A model generated the notes under the pieces. The model did not search any database. It was not told where the DNA came from and saw nothing but the letters and a program-made list of their open reading frames with translations. Positions 6,937-15,196 of a stretch of DNA of 27,155 bases are shown here, in pieces (the stretch's first letter is position 1; each line of letters opens with the position of its first letter). The translations under genes and the position numbers were made by a program. The stretch is from positions 1 to 27,155 of IMG/VR virus record IMGVR_UViG_3300020281_000108. The stretch is one strand, 5' to 3'. Source of the DNA: a virus.

Positions 6937-7154
6937 CAGAAGTTTCCTCCATCAACGAGTGTAAGTTTGGTAGTAGTGTTGTCTGCCTTAAATGTATCAG
7001 AACTTGAGTCATAGTAAACAATAGAATCATTTACCTTGCTAGATCCATCAAAGGTAAAACCAGCAGCAGCAGGACCCTGTGGTCCAGCTGTGGTCAGTTC
7101 AACTGTTACTACATCAGAAACTTGACTGACTGTAACTCGATTAGGACTGCTCAT
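6936..7154 (-). CDS. Small GPQGP-containing fibre or tail-tip accessory protein
   Basis: A 72-aa protein: N-terminal MSSPNRVTVSQVSDVVTVEL (beta-like), a short collagen-type turn AGPQGPAAAG, then FTFDGSSKVNDSIVYYDSSS and a tail ending LVDGGNF. The C-terminal VDGGNF resembles the NIDGGSY end of the 511-aa fibre that follows, so the two may be split parts of one fibre module. ATG overlaps the upstream 113-aa stop by 4 nt; its own TGA overlaps the next ATG. Probably a fibre linker or base. Confidence 0.7.
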   Translation of the reverse strand: MSSPNRVTVSQVSDVVTVELTTAGPQGPAAAGFTFDGSSKVNDSIVYYDSSSDTFKADNTTTKLTLVDGGNF

Positions 7155-7492
7155 GCTGTGTATCCTTCACTTATAAATAGTTTACCCTCTAAATAATAGT
7201 TTTTGCTACCCGAAGGTTCTGTTAACAATACGTCATAAAATAAAACATTTGGAGTAAAAGTAGCTGTATCAGTATCAGCCAAATTCATATCAATAATTCC
7301 ATTAGCTCTATCTGTATATGTTATAGCCCAATCTGCATACTTTGTGGAACGTGATTCATCATAAACTTGTGCAGCTACAGTATATCCAGTTAAATTTATT
7401 GCCGATCCAGTTGAATCTTTAAATGTTAGTTTAATAGGAAAATCTGCTCTCCTATCAACAGTAAAGTTTTTCTTTCCTGGAATAATTGCCAT
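7151..7492 (-). CDS. Probable baseplate/fibre N-terminal-like domain protein (BppU-like)
   Basis: A 113-aa protein that reads as one beta-sandwich domain: FTVDRRADFPIKLTFKDSTG, INLTGYTVAAQVYDESRS, NGIIDMNLADTDTATF, YDVLLTEPSGSKNYYLEGK. The order of 'modest basic start, linear combination of beta strands, then YYLEGK' resembles N-terminal domains of BppU-type baseplate upper proteins and their stand-alone marine phage versions. It lies between a fibre-like gene and the GPQGP protein, with a 4-nt overlap to the latter. A docking adaptor for the fibres is inferred. Confidence 0.6.
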   Translation of the reverse strand: MAIIPGKKNFTVDRRADFPIKLTFKDSTGSAINLTGYTVAAQVYDESRSTKYADWAITYTDRANGIIDMNLADTDTATFTPNVLFYDVLLTEPSGSKNYYLEGKLFISEGYTA

Positions 7493-8029
7493 TTATGTTG
7501 AAACTTCTTGAAGTGTTAATGTTGAGACAGCAGATGGATCGTTAATTCTGTCACCATCATAAGAGTTTCTATTAAGAAATCCTGTATAACCACTATTAGT
7601 AATAATCATTCTTAGTTTTACTGTAAAATTACCAGTTGAAGCTGGAGAGTGCATACAATGGAAAGTTTCTCTTGCTAAATGATAAGTGGCATCAGCACTA
7701 GCAGAACCATTGTAATGTGTTCCCCAATGGTATCTTCCTCGACTATCCCTTGCTGGCGGTTGTTGAATAATATTATTACTGCCGTCTGCTAAATACATAT
7801 AACATATATTTCCAACACTACACCAAGCAGCAGAACAAACAATAAATAATTTATTAGATGCACTTTGCATATTTATAGTTGCTGACAAGCCAGTATCCGC
7901 ACCACTTGTTGATTGAGTACTAAATGCAGAGTCAAAAGCTGAGTAAACAGTTTGTATTACACCACCACCAGTAGCACCACTTGGCAGACCACCTGTTGGA
8001 ACGATTGAATTGACTTTAAGTTGGCTCAT
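7493..8029 (-). CDS. Short fibre-like protein, copy 3 of the MSxLKxN family
   Basis: A 178-aa protein starting MSQLKVNSIVPTGGLPSG, a glycine hinge, then GGVIQTVYSAFDS and a beta-rich body ending STLTLQEVST. The N-terminal motif is shared with the 175-aa and 168-aa genes upstream, while the body differs strongly, as expected of receptor-binding variants. It has three or four cysteines (AAWCSVGNICYMY, FHCMHS), unlike its relatives. The ATG lies 2 nt after the stop of the XkdW-like gene. The receptor-binding role is inferred from family pattern and location. Confidence 0.75.
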   Translation of the reverse strand: MSQLKVNSIVPTGGLPSGATGGGVIQTVYSAFDSAFSTQSTSGADTGLSATINMQSASNKLFIVCSAAWCSVGNICYMYLADGSNNIIQQPPARDSRGRYHWGTHYNGSASADATYHLARETFHCMHSPASTGNFTVKLRMIITNSGYTGFLNRNSYDGDRINDPSAVSTLTLQEVST

Positions 8030-8031
8030 AA

Positions 8032-8352
8032 TTAACTAGGTTTTGGATTAGCGTCTTTTACCGCTTTGTTATGGGCAAAAAATGTACCTGTTGAATCTAA
8101 TTTACCAGCAAGCATATCGTCATACAACATTGCCATTTGTTCTTTCCAATCTCCATATCTTGTAGAACCAAATTGACGATCTGTTTTGTATTTAACTTTA
8201 TTTAGTTCTATTCTTGCAGCATCAACAAGAGCTTGGTCTATTTCTACTAGATTGCCTTGACCATCAAAGCAACCTACACCTTCTTCTATAATTGCAACCC
8301 TATTAGGGTCTTTATTGTATGCTAAAAAAATTGCATCGTAATCGTAAGCCAT
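8032..8352 (-). CDS. XkdW-like fibre accessory protein, copy 2
   Basis: A 106-aa protein with an N-terminal YDAIFLAYNKDPNRVAII segment, FDGQGNLVEIDQALVDAAR helix, and a C-terminal YGDWKEQMAMLYDDMLAG ... NKAVKDANPKP. The 'GDWKEQ..MLY' signature and Pro-rich end are typical of XkdW-like or tail-fibre-assembly-type phage proteins. It is paralogous to the 106-aa gene at 8855. It overlaps the upstream stop by 1 nt (TAATG) and precedes a short fibre gene by 2 nt, which suggests it acts with these fibres as chaperone or partner. Confidence 0.7.
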   Translation of the reverse strand: MAYDYDAIFLAYNKDPNRVAIIEEGVGCFDGQGNLVEIDQALVDAARIELNKVKYKTDRQFGSTRYGDWKEQMAMLYDDMLAGKLDSTGTFFAHNKAVKDANPKPS

Positions 8353-8858
8353 TAGTTTACTGAGGGTAGCTCCATTAAAATCATTCTAGACTGTGTGTGC
8401 ATAGAATTATCGCTTGCTCTCCTATTAATGGTAAATTGTCTTGAGCCATTTGGTCTGGCAACTACTCCATAAGCAACTTGAGAAGTTGTACTTATTTCGT
8501 CATCAATAATTATTGCAGTAGCACTTACACTATCTCCAGAACCCATGTTATGAAAAGCACCAGAAGTAACATTCCCAGGACTGCCAGAAGCTCCTGACCC
8601 TACTTGTAATTGTGTGGAATCTCTATAAATATCAAAACCTACATCTGCTGTATTATTAGTACTTACTAAACCAAAATTTACGATTACTAAAATACTACTG
8701 CTTGTAGAAGAAGGAGTGATATTTGTTGTTAACTGAGTAATCGTATCTCCATTACTGAGGTTTCCAGTAATAGTAGTGTGAGTATATTTAACTTGAAGTA
8801 CTCTTGAAAGTACGTTTCCAGATGTGTCAAGTAGTGCGTTTGCTTTTAATGTACTCAT
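8352..8858 (-). CDS. Short fibre-like protein, copy 2 of the MSxLKxN family
   Basis: A 168-aa protein starting MSTLKANALLDTSGNVLSRV, then a beta-rich body with NITPSSTSSSILVIVNFG, VGFDIYRDSTQLQVGSG and a terminal RMILMELPSVN. The layout (ITPxSTSSxILV, YRDST, then a final LxxMEV strand) is the same as in the 175-aa paralogue, so they share a fold. It lacks the glycine hinge of the other two. Its ATG overlaps the upstream XkdW-like stop by 4 nt. Probable fibre tip or spike. Confidence 0.75.
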   Translation of the reverse strand: MSTLKANALLDTSGNVLSRVLQVKYTHTTITGNLSNGDTITQLTTNITPSSTSSSILVIVNFGLVSTNNTADVGFDIYRDSTQLQVGSGASGSPGNVTSGAFHNMGSGDSVSATAIIIDDEISTTSQVAYGVVARPNGSRQFTINRRASDNSMHTQSRMILMELPSVN

Positions 8859-9175
8859 GGCTTGGGATATTTAGCTTTTACAGCAGCAACGTGGTCTTTC
8901 CAGGTTGTCGTTCCGTTAACAGCATCTTTGTACTGCATATCTAATTGATCGCCTATGGAAGCATAAATAGTGTCTGTTGTACCAGCTTCACCTGTTCTCT
9001 GTCGTTGATATAAAGTTGCAGCAGCTTCAGCATCTAATGTGGCTCTTGCGGCATCTATTTTACTTTGATCTAAAACAACAGAATTACCGTTTTGATCGAA
9101 AGCACCTTTACTATCATCAATAGTAACTACTGTTCCAGCGTATGCTTTATAAATTGCTGAGTGATCTAATCCCAT
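8855..9175 (-). CDS. XkdW-like fibre accessory protein, copy 1
   Basis: A 106-aa protein: DHSAIYKAYAGTVVTIDDS, FDQNGNSVVLDQSKIDAAR, then a variable region and YASIGDQLDMQYKDAVNG followed by VKAKYPKP. The IGDQLDxxY signature and the YPKP end place it with XkdW-like tail proteins. It lies directly before a short fibre gene with an ATGA overlap and has a good promoter-like sequence 18-46 nt upstream. A role as chaperone or partner for the short fibres is inferred. Confidence 0.7.
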   Translation of the reverse strand: MGLDHSAIYKAYAGTVVTIDDSKGAFDQNGNSVVLDQSKIDAARATLDAEAAATLYQRQRTGEAGTTDTIYASIGDQLDMQYKDAVNGTTTWKDHVAAVKAKYPKP

Positions 9176-9192
9176 AACCAGTTTTTAGTTAA

Positions 9193-9221
9193 ATTATACA
9201 CGGAAGTAATCATGCTGACAC
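9193..9221 (-). promoter_or_regulatory. Sigma-70-type promoter candidate before the XkdW-like/fibre pairs
   Basis: On the minus strand TATAAT (9198-9193, full match to the -10 consensus) follows GTGTCA (9221-9216, 4 of 6 to TTGACA) with a 17-nt spacer. The predicted start lies about 10 nt before the ATG of the 106-aa gene, so the leader would be very short. The site sits in one of the few 30-nt gaps in the late block. Confidence 0.4.
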
Positions 9222-9737
9222 CTCCATACATATTATTGTTGATAGATTTCTTTGTCCATAAGTAGCACTATTAGAATCATCTACTGACCCATTGATGCGA
9301 ATATTTATACCTTGCGTGTGTGCAACTTGTACTTTATATGTGAGTGAACTTGTAGAAGATGGAGTATCTAAAAAATTCATACCTACATTTTGTGCAAAAG
9401 TATTGCCATCACCTGATATACCAGTTGAACATCTTTGCCTACTTCCATCAGAGGCACCTCTAGCAATATCTGTTGAATCTCTTACTATTTGCATTCTACC
9501 TCCATATCTGTTTGTTTCTGCTGTAACAACAGCATTTAAATAAACTAATACTAATATTTTGCTTGAAGTAGATGTTGGTGTAATAGAAACTGATAAACCA
9601 GTTACATCTACATTGCTTGTACTTGTTGTTGTGAAAACATCACCTTTAGTTGCTTGGACAACTTGAATTATTCCACCACCACCGCCTGTTGGTACACCTG
9701 CAACTGGAATTATGCTGTTGACTTTTAATGTGCTCAT
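9210..9737 (-). CDS. Short fibre-like protein, copy 1 of the MSxLKxN family
   Basis: A 175-aa protein starting MSTLKVNSIIPVAGVPTG, a polyglycine hinge, GIIQVVQATKG, then a beta-rich domain with SITPTSTSSKILVLVYLN, MQIVRDSTDIARG and a final STIICMEVSA. It is the upstream-most of three paralogues in this cluster. Proteins with the MSTLKVNxIxP start and this fold are widespread in marine phages and are annotated as virion structural proteins. It follows the 257-aa fibre by 3 nt. A receptor-binding or fibre-tip role is inferred. Confidence 0.75.
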   Translation of the reverse strand: MSTLKVNSIIPVAGVPTGGGGGIIQVVQATKGDVFTTTSTSNVDVTGLSVSITPTSTSSKILVLVYLNAVVTAETNRYGGRMQIVRDSTDIARGASDGSRQRCSTGISGDGNTFAQNVGMNFLDTPSSTSSLTYKVQVAHTQGINIRINGSVDDSNSATYGQRNLSTIICMEVSA

Positions 9738-9740
9738 AGT

Positions 9741-10514
9741 TTAAACGACTGTCCAGGTTTCACCAGCACCAACTGTAACTGTTACCCCTGATTGTATAGT
9801 AATTGGACCAAAGCTGCCAGCGTTTTGTCCATTAGTAATAGTATAACTCTGAGTTACTGTTTGGTCGTTTTCCCAAAAGATATTGTCACCTCCAGCACCT
9901 TGAGCACCTGCTCCAGCAGCAGCCCAACTTAGCGTTCCAGATGCGTCAGATACAAGAGCATAACCAGAAACAGCAGCATCAGCAGAAGGTAATGTCCAGG
10001 TAAGACTAGAAGAAACTGTAGCTGGTGCTTGAAATCCTACATAATGACTGCTATCAGCATCAGCAAATCTAAGATCATTTTGTCCCTGGAGCGTCAATCC
10101 GTTAGCATCAAATATCATTTGCTCTGTACCACTAGAAGAAAATCCCATTACGTTTGCAGATTTTCTAAATAAACCTAAATCTGTATCCGTATCAAAACTT
10201 AATGCAGGAGTAGAAGCACTTGAAGAATCATCAATTAAAAGCTGACCTGTCATAGTACCGCCAGCTTTAGAAAGTAAACCTAAGTTAGCTTGATCTATAT
10301 TTCCTATTTCTGTGAAAGCACCATTACTTGAATTTCTTATTTTTAAAATATTTGTAGTGGTATTAAGAAAAGGCATACCAGCAACACACTGACTTGTAGC
10401 TAAGTCAGATGATTTTGAATTACTTGATTGGATAGCAGCAAAAACATTATTAAGGTCAGTTCTTACATTTGCTCCAGAAGCATTTTCAATAGTGTAGTTT
10501 GTTACGTCAGCCAC
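9741..10514 (-). CDS. Tail fibre protein with conserved C-terminal beta domain
   Basis: A 257-aa fibre. Residues 1-90 hold an N-terminal helix-like region and AGGTMTGQLLIDDS, a motif common to phage fibres. Then come FDTDTDLGLFRKSANVMGF and LTWTLPSADAAVSGYALVSD, and the C-terminal 48-residue domain (from DNIFWENDQT) shared with the 517-aa fibre. The start codon is GTG (MADVTNYTIENASG); a GGAG about 17 nt upstream is the only ribosome-site candidate. It is the first gene after the J-like protein, where the side or tip fibre normally lies. Confidence 0.8.
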   Translation of the reverse strand: MADVTNYTIENASGANVRTDLNNVFAAIQSSNSKSSDLATSQCVAGMPFLNTTTNILKIRNSSNGAFTEIGNIDQANLGLLSKAGGTMTGQLLIDDSSSASTPALSFDTDTDLGLFRKSANVMGFSSSGTEQMIFDANGLTLQGQNDLRFADADSSHYVGFQAPATVSSSLTWTLPSADAAVSGYALVSDASGTLSWAAAGAGAQGAGGDNIFWENDQTVTQSYTITNGQNAGSFGPITIQSGVTVTVGAGETWTVV

Positions 10515-10538
10515 AATTAAATACTATTTTTCTCCATG

Positions 10539-13500
10539 TTAACCTCCTTTACCAAAACCAACAGCACTGTAGGTAAAGTTCCTATTAATACTAGCATTAC
10601 TTGAGTTTTTAAAGTGAACTGTAAAGCCAGTTCCAGATATACTACTAAGTTCAAAATAATCTCCTGATGCCATATTCTGTGGAGAAATATTAACAGATGG
10701 CAAAAAACTATTAAGGTTGCCTAATGCAGATGTTCCAACAAAGAATGGTGCGGTAAATGTTACTGCTTTTGCTCCTGCTCCAGAGGCTATGACAGATGAT
10801 TGTTCTGTTCTAGATGGCATAGTTGCTGTATATCCTGCCTGTTGAAGGTTCATATTCTGTGCTGTGTCTGCTGTATCTAAAGTAATCCTAAACTGAAATC
10901 CTCTACCCTTGAATGTTCCATTGGCAAAGTCATTAAATGACGTATAAGTAGGAGAGCTAGAAGGGTCATCAGTTGTGGTGCGTACAGCCATCTTTGCATT
11001 TACATCATTAGCAATAGAACCATCAAAATCTGTCCAGGTGTCTATATTGTCTGTTCTGTTATCAAACTGATCTCCTGTATAAAAACCAACTCCTTGAAAA
11101 TGTCTTTTTAAGACAAGTGAGAATGTACCGCCTAAATCAAGAGTATCTACAAAATCATAAGTACCACTAGCATTTGCTGTTGGATCTGTAAGTTTTAATC
11201 CACCAAGAGTAGAGTCAAAAGTAAGATTTGATTTTGTTCCGTTATATGGTGTTCCGTCTGTATCTTCTCGATCAGTTTTGACAGTAATAGAATCTAAAAT
11301 ATCAACGATAGATAAAGCTACGCTTGTTGCATTAGCACTAAATCTACCACCATCATCTTGAAATTTAAGGAGATAAGTTCCCGCAAGAGCAGGAGCTATG
11401 ACTTCTGTTGTGTTACCAGATACAGCTTCAATAACATCTTGTGCCGATTGGAATGTAGCTGCACCTCCAGTTTGATTTGTGTGCCTCACATAAACCCGAC
11501 CACCGTGCAAAACATCTATAGCAGTTGCTTGTGTAAATCTTAGTCTTACAAACTGTTCATTAATAGGTTCAATAGTAAGTCCAGATACATCTTCTGGTAA
11601 AGCGGTTTTACCTTGAGCAGTAAAACTAGCTTCCGTTGCATTTGCAGATATTTCGCCTAAAGAATTATATGAAAATACTTGAACTGTATAAGTTGCTTTT
11701 ATAGTGTCTAATAATTCAAAATCACTACTAAATACAATTTGAGAAACATAGTTTCCATTTTCAACTTTGTAGTTAACTAAATATTGAGTTACACCGACTA
11801 CAGGTTGCCAATCTACAATTAATTTACTTCTAGCAATACTATTTATAACAACTGTCTGCTCTGTAATCGTTAAGTTACTTGGCGGTGATGCAGGAGCATT
11901 TAATACTGATATTGTTCGTGTAGGTAAAGCAGTTCCATTTTCAATAAATGCGTATTTACCTTCAACATACGATAAAGCTGTAATAACGTAATTAACTTCA
12001 TCTTGTTCCTGGACTTGAATAACTCTAAATAATTGAGTTTGTAAAGTTGTACTAGATATTAAATAAGGTGCATTTGTACTTGGTGCGGAAGAAAAAGCAG
12101 AATTTACTGTTAAAACTGCTCCTGTAATGTCAGTTATAGTTTTAGATTCAACTGATCCATCAGAAAGGATTACACTAATAGTTGGATTATCATTTAAAGC
12201 TGGTAAGCCTGTTTGCTCTAAAGCATCAATAGTAATAGTTGTAGTTGTTGCAGATACTACACGACCACCTCTTCTAGCTCCTGCTCTTACTGGATCATTT
12301 ATTTCAATAACAGAACCAGGTCTGACAACAACTCCAGCATCTATTGAGGTTGTAAAAGAAACTGTTTCAGATTCGTTTTGTTCAGCAAAGAGTATGGCAC
12401 GGCCCAATCTTGCAGCCTGATTACGAGAAGTACACGCAAATGCTTTTACCTGTTTTACTATCGTTCCTAATTTTGATATTGCTGTTGCGTCTTCAATTAC
12501 TTCAAAATCTATTTCCTTAGAATCCATGTTGAAGTAGCTGACAGAAACAACGCTATGTCTTGTTTTTAAACTACTTCCTGAGTAACTAAAACCACCTTCT
12601 CCCACATTGGCTAAATTAAATAAATAACTAGCTGATGTTTCTTTATCCTGCGATAAAGTTATGCCTCCAGCAGACCAAATAGGCATACATCTCATAACAC
12701 CAGCCAAATCATTTATCGCTGCAAACGCTTCTTTAGGACTTTGAATGTTTACGTTGCAACTAAACCTGGCTTCTTTTGCACCTGACCCACTGCCATCATC
12801 TACTTCTTCATTTGAATATTTACTGGCAGCAACAAAGCTAAATAAATCTATATTGCTATCAACTATATGATTACCTAATCCATACCTAGTGTTCGTGAGA
12901 AGGTCTAGCAAACACATCGCAGGGCAATTTGTGTAAACAGCAGCACCCATAACTCCATTAAAAACGTAGCCACTTGGATAAATAATTCTTCCAGTTTGAA
13001 TATCAACTGTTGGTGTGCCAGTTCCAGAGGCTCCTGCTCCTGGTATTCTTACTTTTACTCCTCTAATTCGATACTTTCTCGAAGGAATACGATTAAATTG
13101 TTTACTATCAAAACGAAGAGCAGTATAAGCACTATTAGCATAAGTTGAATTGTTATCTAAAACTTCTTGAAGGCTAGTAAATTGAAAAGCATTAACCCTA
13201 TTAGATTCGGTGCTATCTGCTGTTACACGAATAACTCTTACATCTACTGTAGTAAATCCGCTTGTTAGTTCTATTCTGTGATCTTTTTGATAAGCGTCAG
13301 CAGTTCTACCACTTACAGAAGAAACTACTTTATCTACAAAACCGCCACTATCATGTTGTAGTTGAATTTTGTATTCAACTGTATCTCCTCTTAAATCTCC
13401 ATCATCTTCAGCTACTTGAATCTGAGGCCAAGTTAAAGTAACAATAACGGCATCTACGTCTGTATTCGTAATCTGTCTAGTTACTGGAGCAGAGGTAGTT

Positions 13501-13889
13501 ACAATAACTCCAACACCAGTAGGTGATCTAGTTTCAGCAGGAATACCACTCAATGCTGTTTGACTTGACGTACCAAATCTAGATTTAAAAATTACATCTT
13601 TAAAATTAAAATCAGTATCCGCAGGACTGCTATTAGAAGCGCTTGCATCAAGTATCGGAGTGTCATTAAGAAAAATATCTTTTAAACTAGCGTTGTCGTA
13701 TGCAGTCGTACCTTTAGTTAGCTGTGCTTTTGATGCACTAGCAAAACCCTCTATTTCTCCTTCAGATATTAAATCTTGAACAGTAGCAAAACTTCTACTA
13801 TGTAAAGTATCAGGAGCACGATACGGAGGGGGAGGTGGTTTAGGACCTCCACCACCAGCACCTTGAATAAGTTTAATTTCGTCTGTCAT
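10539..13889 (-). CDS. J-like: Lambda J-like central tail-tip / host specificity protein
   Basis: A 1116-aa protein with the classic J-type N-terminus: Gly/Pro linker (GGGGPKPPPPPYRAPDTLHS) followed by TVQDLISEGEIEGF. Mid-protein features include FNRIPSRKYRIRGVKVRIP, YTNCPAMCLLDLLTNTRYGL and GVMRCMPIWSAGGITLSQD, matching the hub domains of lambda gpJ relatives. Fibronectin type III-like segments are likely around residues 660-850 (APASPPSNLTI). The C-terminal 250 residues are beta-rich and unlike lambda J, so probably specific to the host receptor. ATGA overlap with the I-like gene fixes the start. It forms the trimeric tail hub that carries or binds the fibres. Confidence 0.9.
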   Translation of the reverse strand: MTDEIKLIQGAGGGGPKPPPPPYRAPDTLHSRSFATVQDLISEGEIEGFASASKAQLTKGTTAYDNASLKDIFLNDTPILDASASNSSPADTDFNFKDVIFKSRFGTSSQTALSGIPAETRSPTGVGVIVTTSAPVTRQITNTDVDAVIVTLTWPQIQVAEDDGDLRGDTVEYKIQLQHDSGGFVDKVVSSVSGRTADAYQKDHRIELTSGFTTVDVRVIRVTADSTESNRVNAFQFTSLQEVLDNNSTYANSAYTALRFDSKQFNRIPSRKYRIRGVKVRIPGAGASGTGTPTVDIQTGRIIYPSGYVFNGVMGAAVYTNCPAMCLLDLLTNTRYGLGNHIVDSNIDLFSFVAASKYSNEEVDDGSGSGAKEARFSCNVNIQSPKEAFAAINDLAGVMRCMPIWSAGGITLSQDKETSASYLFNLANVGEGGFSYSGSSLKTRHSVVSVSYFNMDSKEIDFEVIEDATAISKLGTIVKQVKAFACTSRNQAARLGRAILFAEQNESETVSFTTSIDAGVVVRPGSVIEINDPVRAGARRGGRVVSATTTTITIDALEQTGLPALNDNPTISVILSDGSVESKTITDITGAVLTVNSAFSSAPSTNAPYLISSTTLQTQLFRVIQVQEQDEVNYVITALSYVEGKYAFIENGTALPTRTISVLNAPASPPSNLTITEQTVVINSIARSKLIVDWQPVVGVTQYLVNYKVENGNYVSQIVFSSDFELLDTIKATYTVQVFSYNSLGEISANATEASFTAQGKTALPEDVSGLTIEPINEQFVRLRFTQATAIDVLHGGRVYVRHTNQTGGAATFQSAQDVIEAVSGNTTEVIAPALAGTYLLKFQDDGGRFSANATSVALSIVDILDSITVKTDREDTDGTPYNGTKSNLTFDSTLGGLKLTDPTANASGTYDFVDTLDLGGTFSLVLKRHFQGVGFYTGDQFDNRTDNIDTWTDFDGSIANDVNAKMAVRTTTDDPSSSPTYTSFNDFANGTFKGRGFQFRITLDTADTAQNMNLQQAGYTATMPSRTEQSSVIASGAGAKAVTFTAPFFVGTSALGNLNSFLPSVNISPQNMASGDYFELSSISGTGFTVHFKNSSNASINRNFTYSAVGFGKGG

Positions 13890-14503
13890 GCTTCTACCTG
13901 GTTAGTGTCAACTGCTGCACTTATTACAACACTTCCTGTGATTATTTCACCATAAACTATTGGAACAGGAGTACCAGCCCTAGATGTGTTTTGCACTCCA
14001 GCAAAGTTAAATGATAATTGTGGATCTTCCTCAGAACTAAATTTTTGTGGTTCAGGTAAGGGAAACAGCATTTCGCTTACTCCTGAAAGAAGCAAAGCCA
14101 CACCTATATTTCCTACTGTTGCCATGAAAGCACTAGGAGCAGCACCCGTAGCTATAAAACCAAAACCCCCTTTACCTAAAGCGAACCCTGCTCCTGGTGC
14201 TGCTATAGCGATACCTATTAAAACTGCTCCTAGTAATACTTTTCCGATACCTCTTCCAGCACCACTAATAACGGGAATAAAATGTATGTCCTGTTTACCT
14301 ACAGGGTGGTGTATCTCCTCTTCATTTACGTCATAATCGCCTACTTTTACTTGATAATAATTTGGACTCATAAAAGACTCTATACCTGGAAAATTATGTA
14401 TTAAAAAACTTACTGCCTTACCAACTGTTTCAGCTTTTACCTCGAACTCTTTATGCCCGACAAACTTAGCTAACTCTCCATACAGTTTTACTTTACGAAG
14501 CAT
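13886..14503 (-). CDS. I-like: Lambda I-like tail assembly protein
   Basis: A 205-aa protein with an N-terminal ubiquitin-like beta-grasp region (MLRKVKLYGELAKFVG, FEVKAETVGKAVSFL), a DIHFIPVISGAGRG junction, a long Gly/Ala-rich hydrophobic stretch at about 82-145, and a C-terminal segment with SFNFAGVQNTSRAGTPVPIVYGE. This is the layout of the lambda tail I family. Gene order K-I-J supports the call. It starts 11 nt inside the K-like gene. The protein is needed for tail-tip assembly; it probably does not stay in the virion, by analogy with lambda. Confidence 0.85.
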   Translation of the reverse strand: MLRKVKLYGELAKFVGHKEFEVKAETVGKAVSFLIHNFPGIESFMSPNYYQVKVGDYDVNEEEIHHPVGKQDIHFIPVISGAGRGIGKVLLGAVLIGIAIAAPGAGFALGKGGFGFIATGAAPSAFMATVGNIGVALLLSGVSEMLFPLPEPQKFSSEEDPQLSFNFAGVQNTSRAGTPVPIVYGEIITGSVVISAAVDTNQVEA

Positions 14504-15194
14504 AACGTAACCTCTTTCCCGTGCATTTTAGCAACCACTCAGAATATGGCTCTCTACAAGATAGTCTATCGGTTAAATGATGAATTACATCTCCTTTAAA
14601 AAATAATGCTACATGATTTAATCCAGGATTAAGAATACTCATAAATAATAAATCTCCATCTTCTAAGGGTTCTTCTGGTCTTAATTCTCTAAAACCTGTT
14701 CGCCAAGCACATCTTTCAAACATAGGATCTTTTAAAAATTCTTCTGGTGTGGTTGGCCTTTGCCAATCTCTTAACTCAATATTTTTTTCTTCTTTATACC
14801 AATCTCTCACTAAGCTCCAGCAGTCTGTTATACCCCATACCCATTGACGACCTAGAATTGGTGGTTTGTATCCACAAGGCTCTAAGTATGCCCATTTCTC
14901 TGTTTTTGGATTTACGATATGCCAAGGTAAATTACTTTTTTCACAACTTATTTTGTCTGCTTGGCTAGGTGTAGGTGGAGTTATTGGGTGACTATGTACT
15001 ACTGCAACTATATCTCCAGCATTGTCAGCCTTTACATAATCTTCTGGGTCAATAATAAAACATTGATGTTCAGTCATTGAAAGATTACGACACGGGTAAT
15101 ATCTTTCTTTACCCTTTATATTCAGTACTAAACCACAAGATTCTTTAGGATCTTCTCTTTGAGCATGAAGTAGTGCTTTGTATTTCCAAGTCAT
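14493..15194 (-). CDS. K-like: Lambda K-like tail-tip protein: MPN/JAB plus NlpC/P60 peptidase
   Basis: A 233-aa two-domain protein. Residues 1-105 are an MPN/JAMM domain with E18 (KESCGLVL), H67 and H69 (VVHSHPITPPTPSQAD), S77 and D80, so the full metal-binding set is present. Residues 115-233 are NlpC/P60-like with catalytic Cys125 (TDCWSLVRDWY), the DGDLL motif at 179-183 and His194 (NHVALFF) as the likely second residue; His205 or His206 may complete the triad. Length matches lambda K. It lies 2 nt after the L-like gene. Likely involved in tail-tip maturation and in local peptidoglycan cleavage at entry. Confidence 0.92.
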   Translation of the reverse strand: MTWKYKALLHAQREDPKESCGLVLNIKGKERYYPCRNLSMTEHQCFIIDPEDYVKADNAGDIVAVVHSHPITPPTPSQADKISCEKSNLPWHIVNPKTEKWAYLEPCGYKPPILGRQWVWGITDCWSLVRDWYKEEKNIELRDWQRPTTPEEFLKDPMFERCAWRTGFRELRPEEPLEDGDLLFMSILNPGLNHVALFFKGDVIHHLTDRLSCREPYSEWLLKCTGKRLRYAS

Positions 15195-15196
15195 GT

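Noticed and set aside
13986-14336. 116-codon plus-strand frame opposite the I-like gene
   Set aside because: Pro/Ala-rich shadow of a Gly/Ala-rich coding region; the minus-strand product has clear family features.
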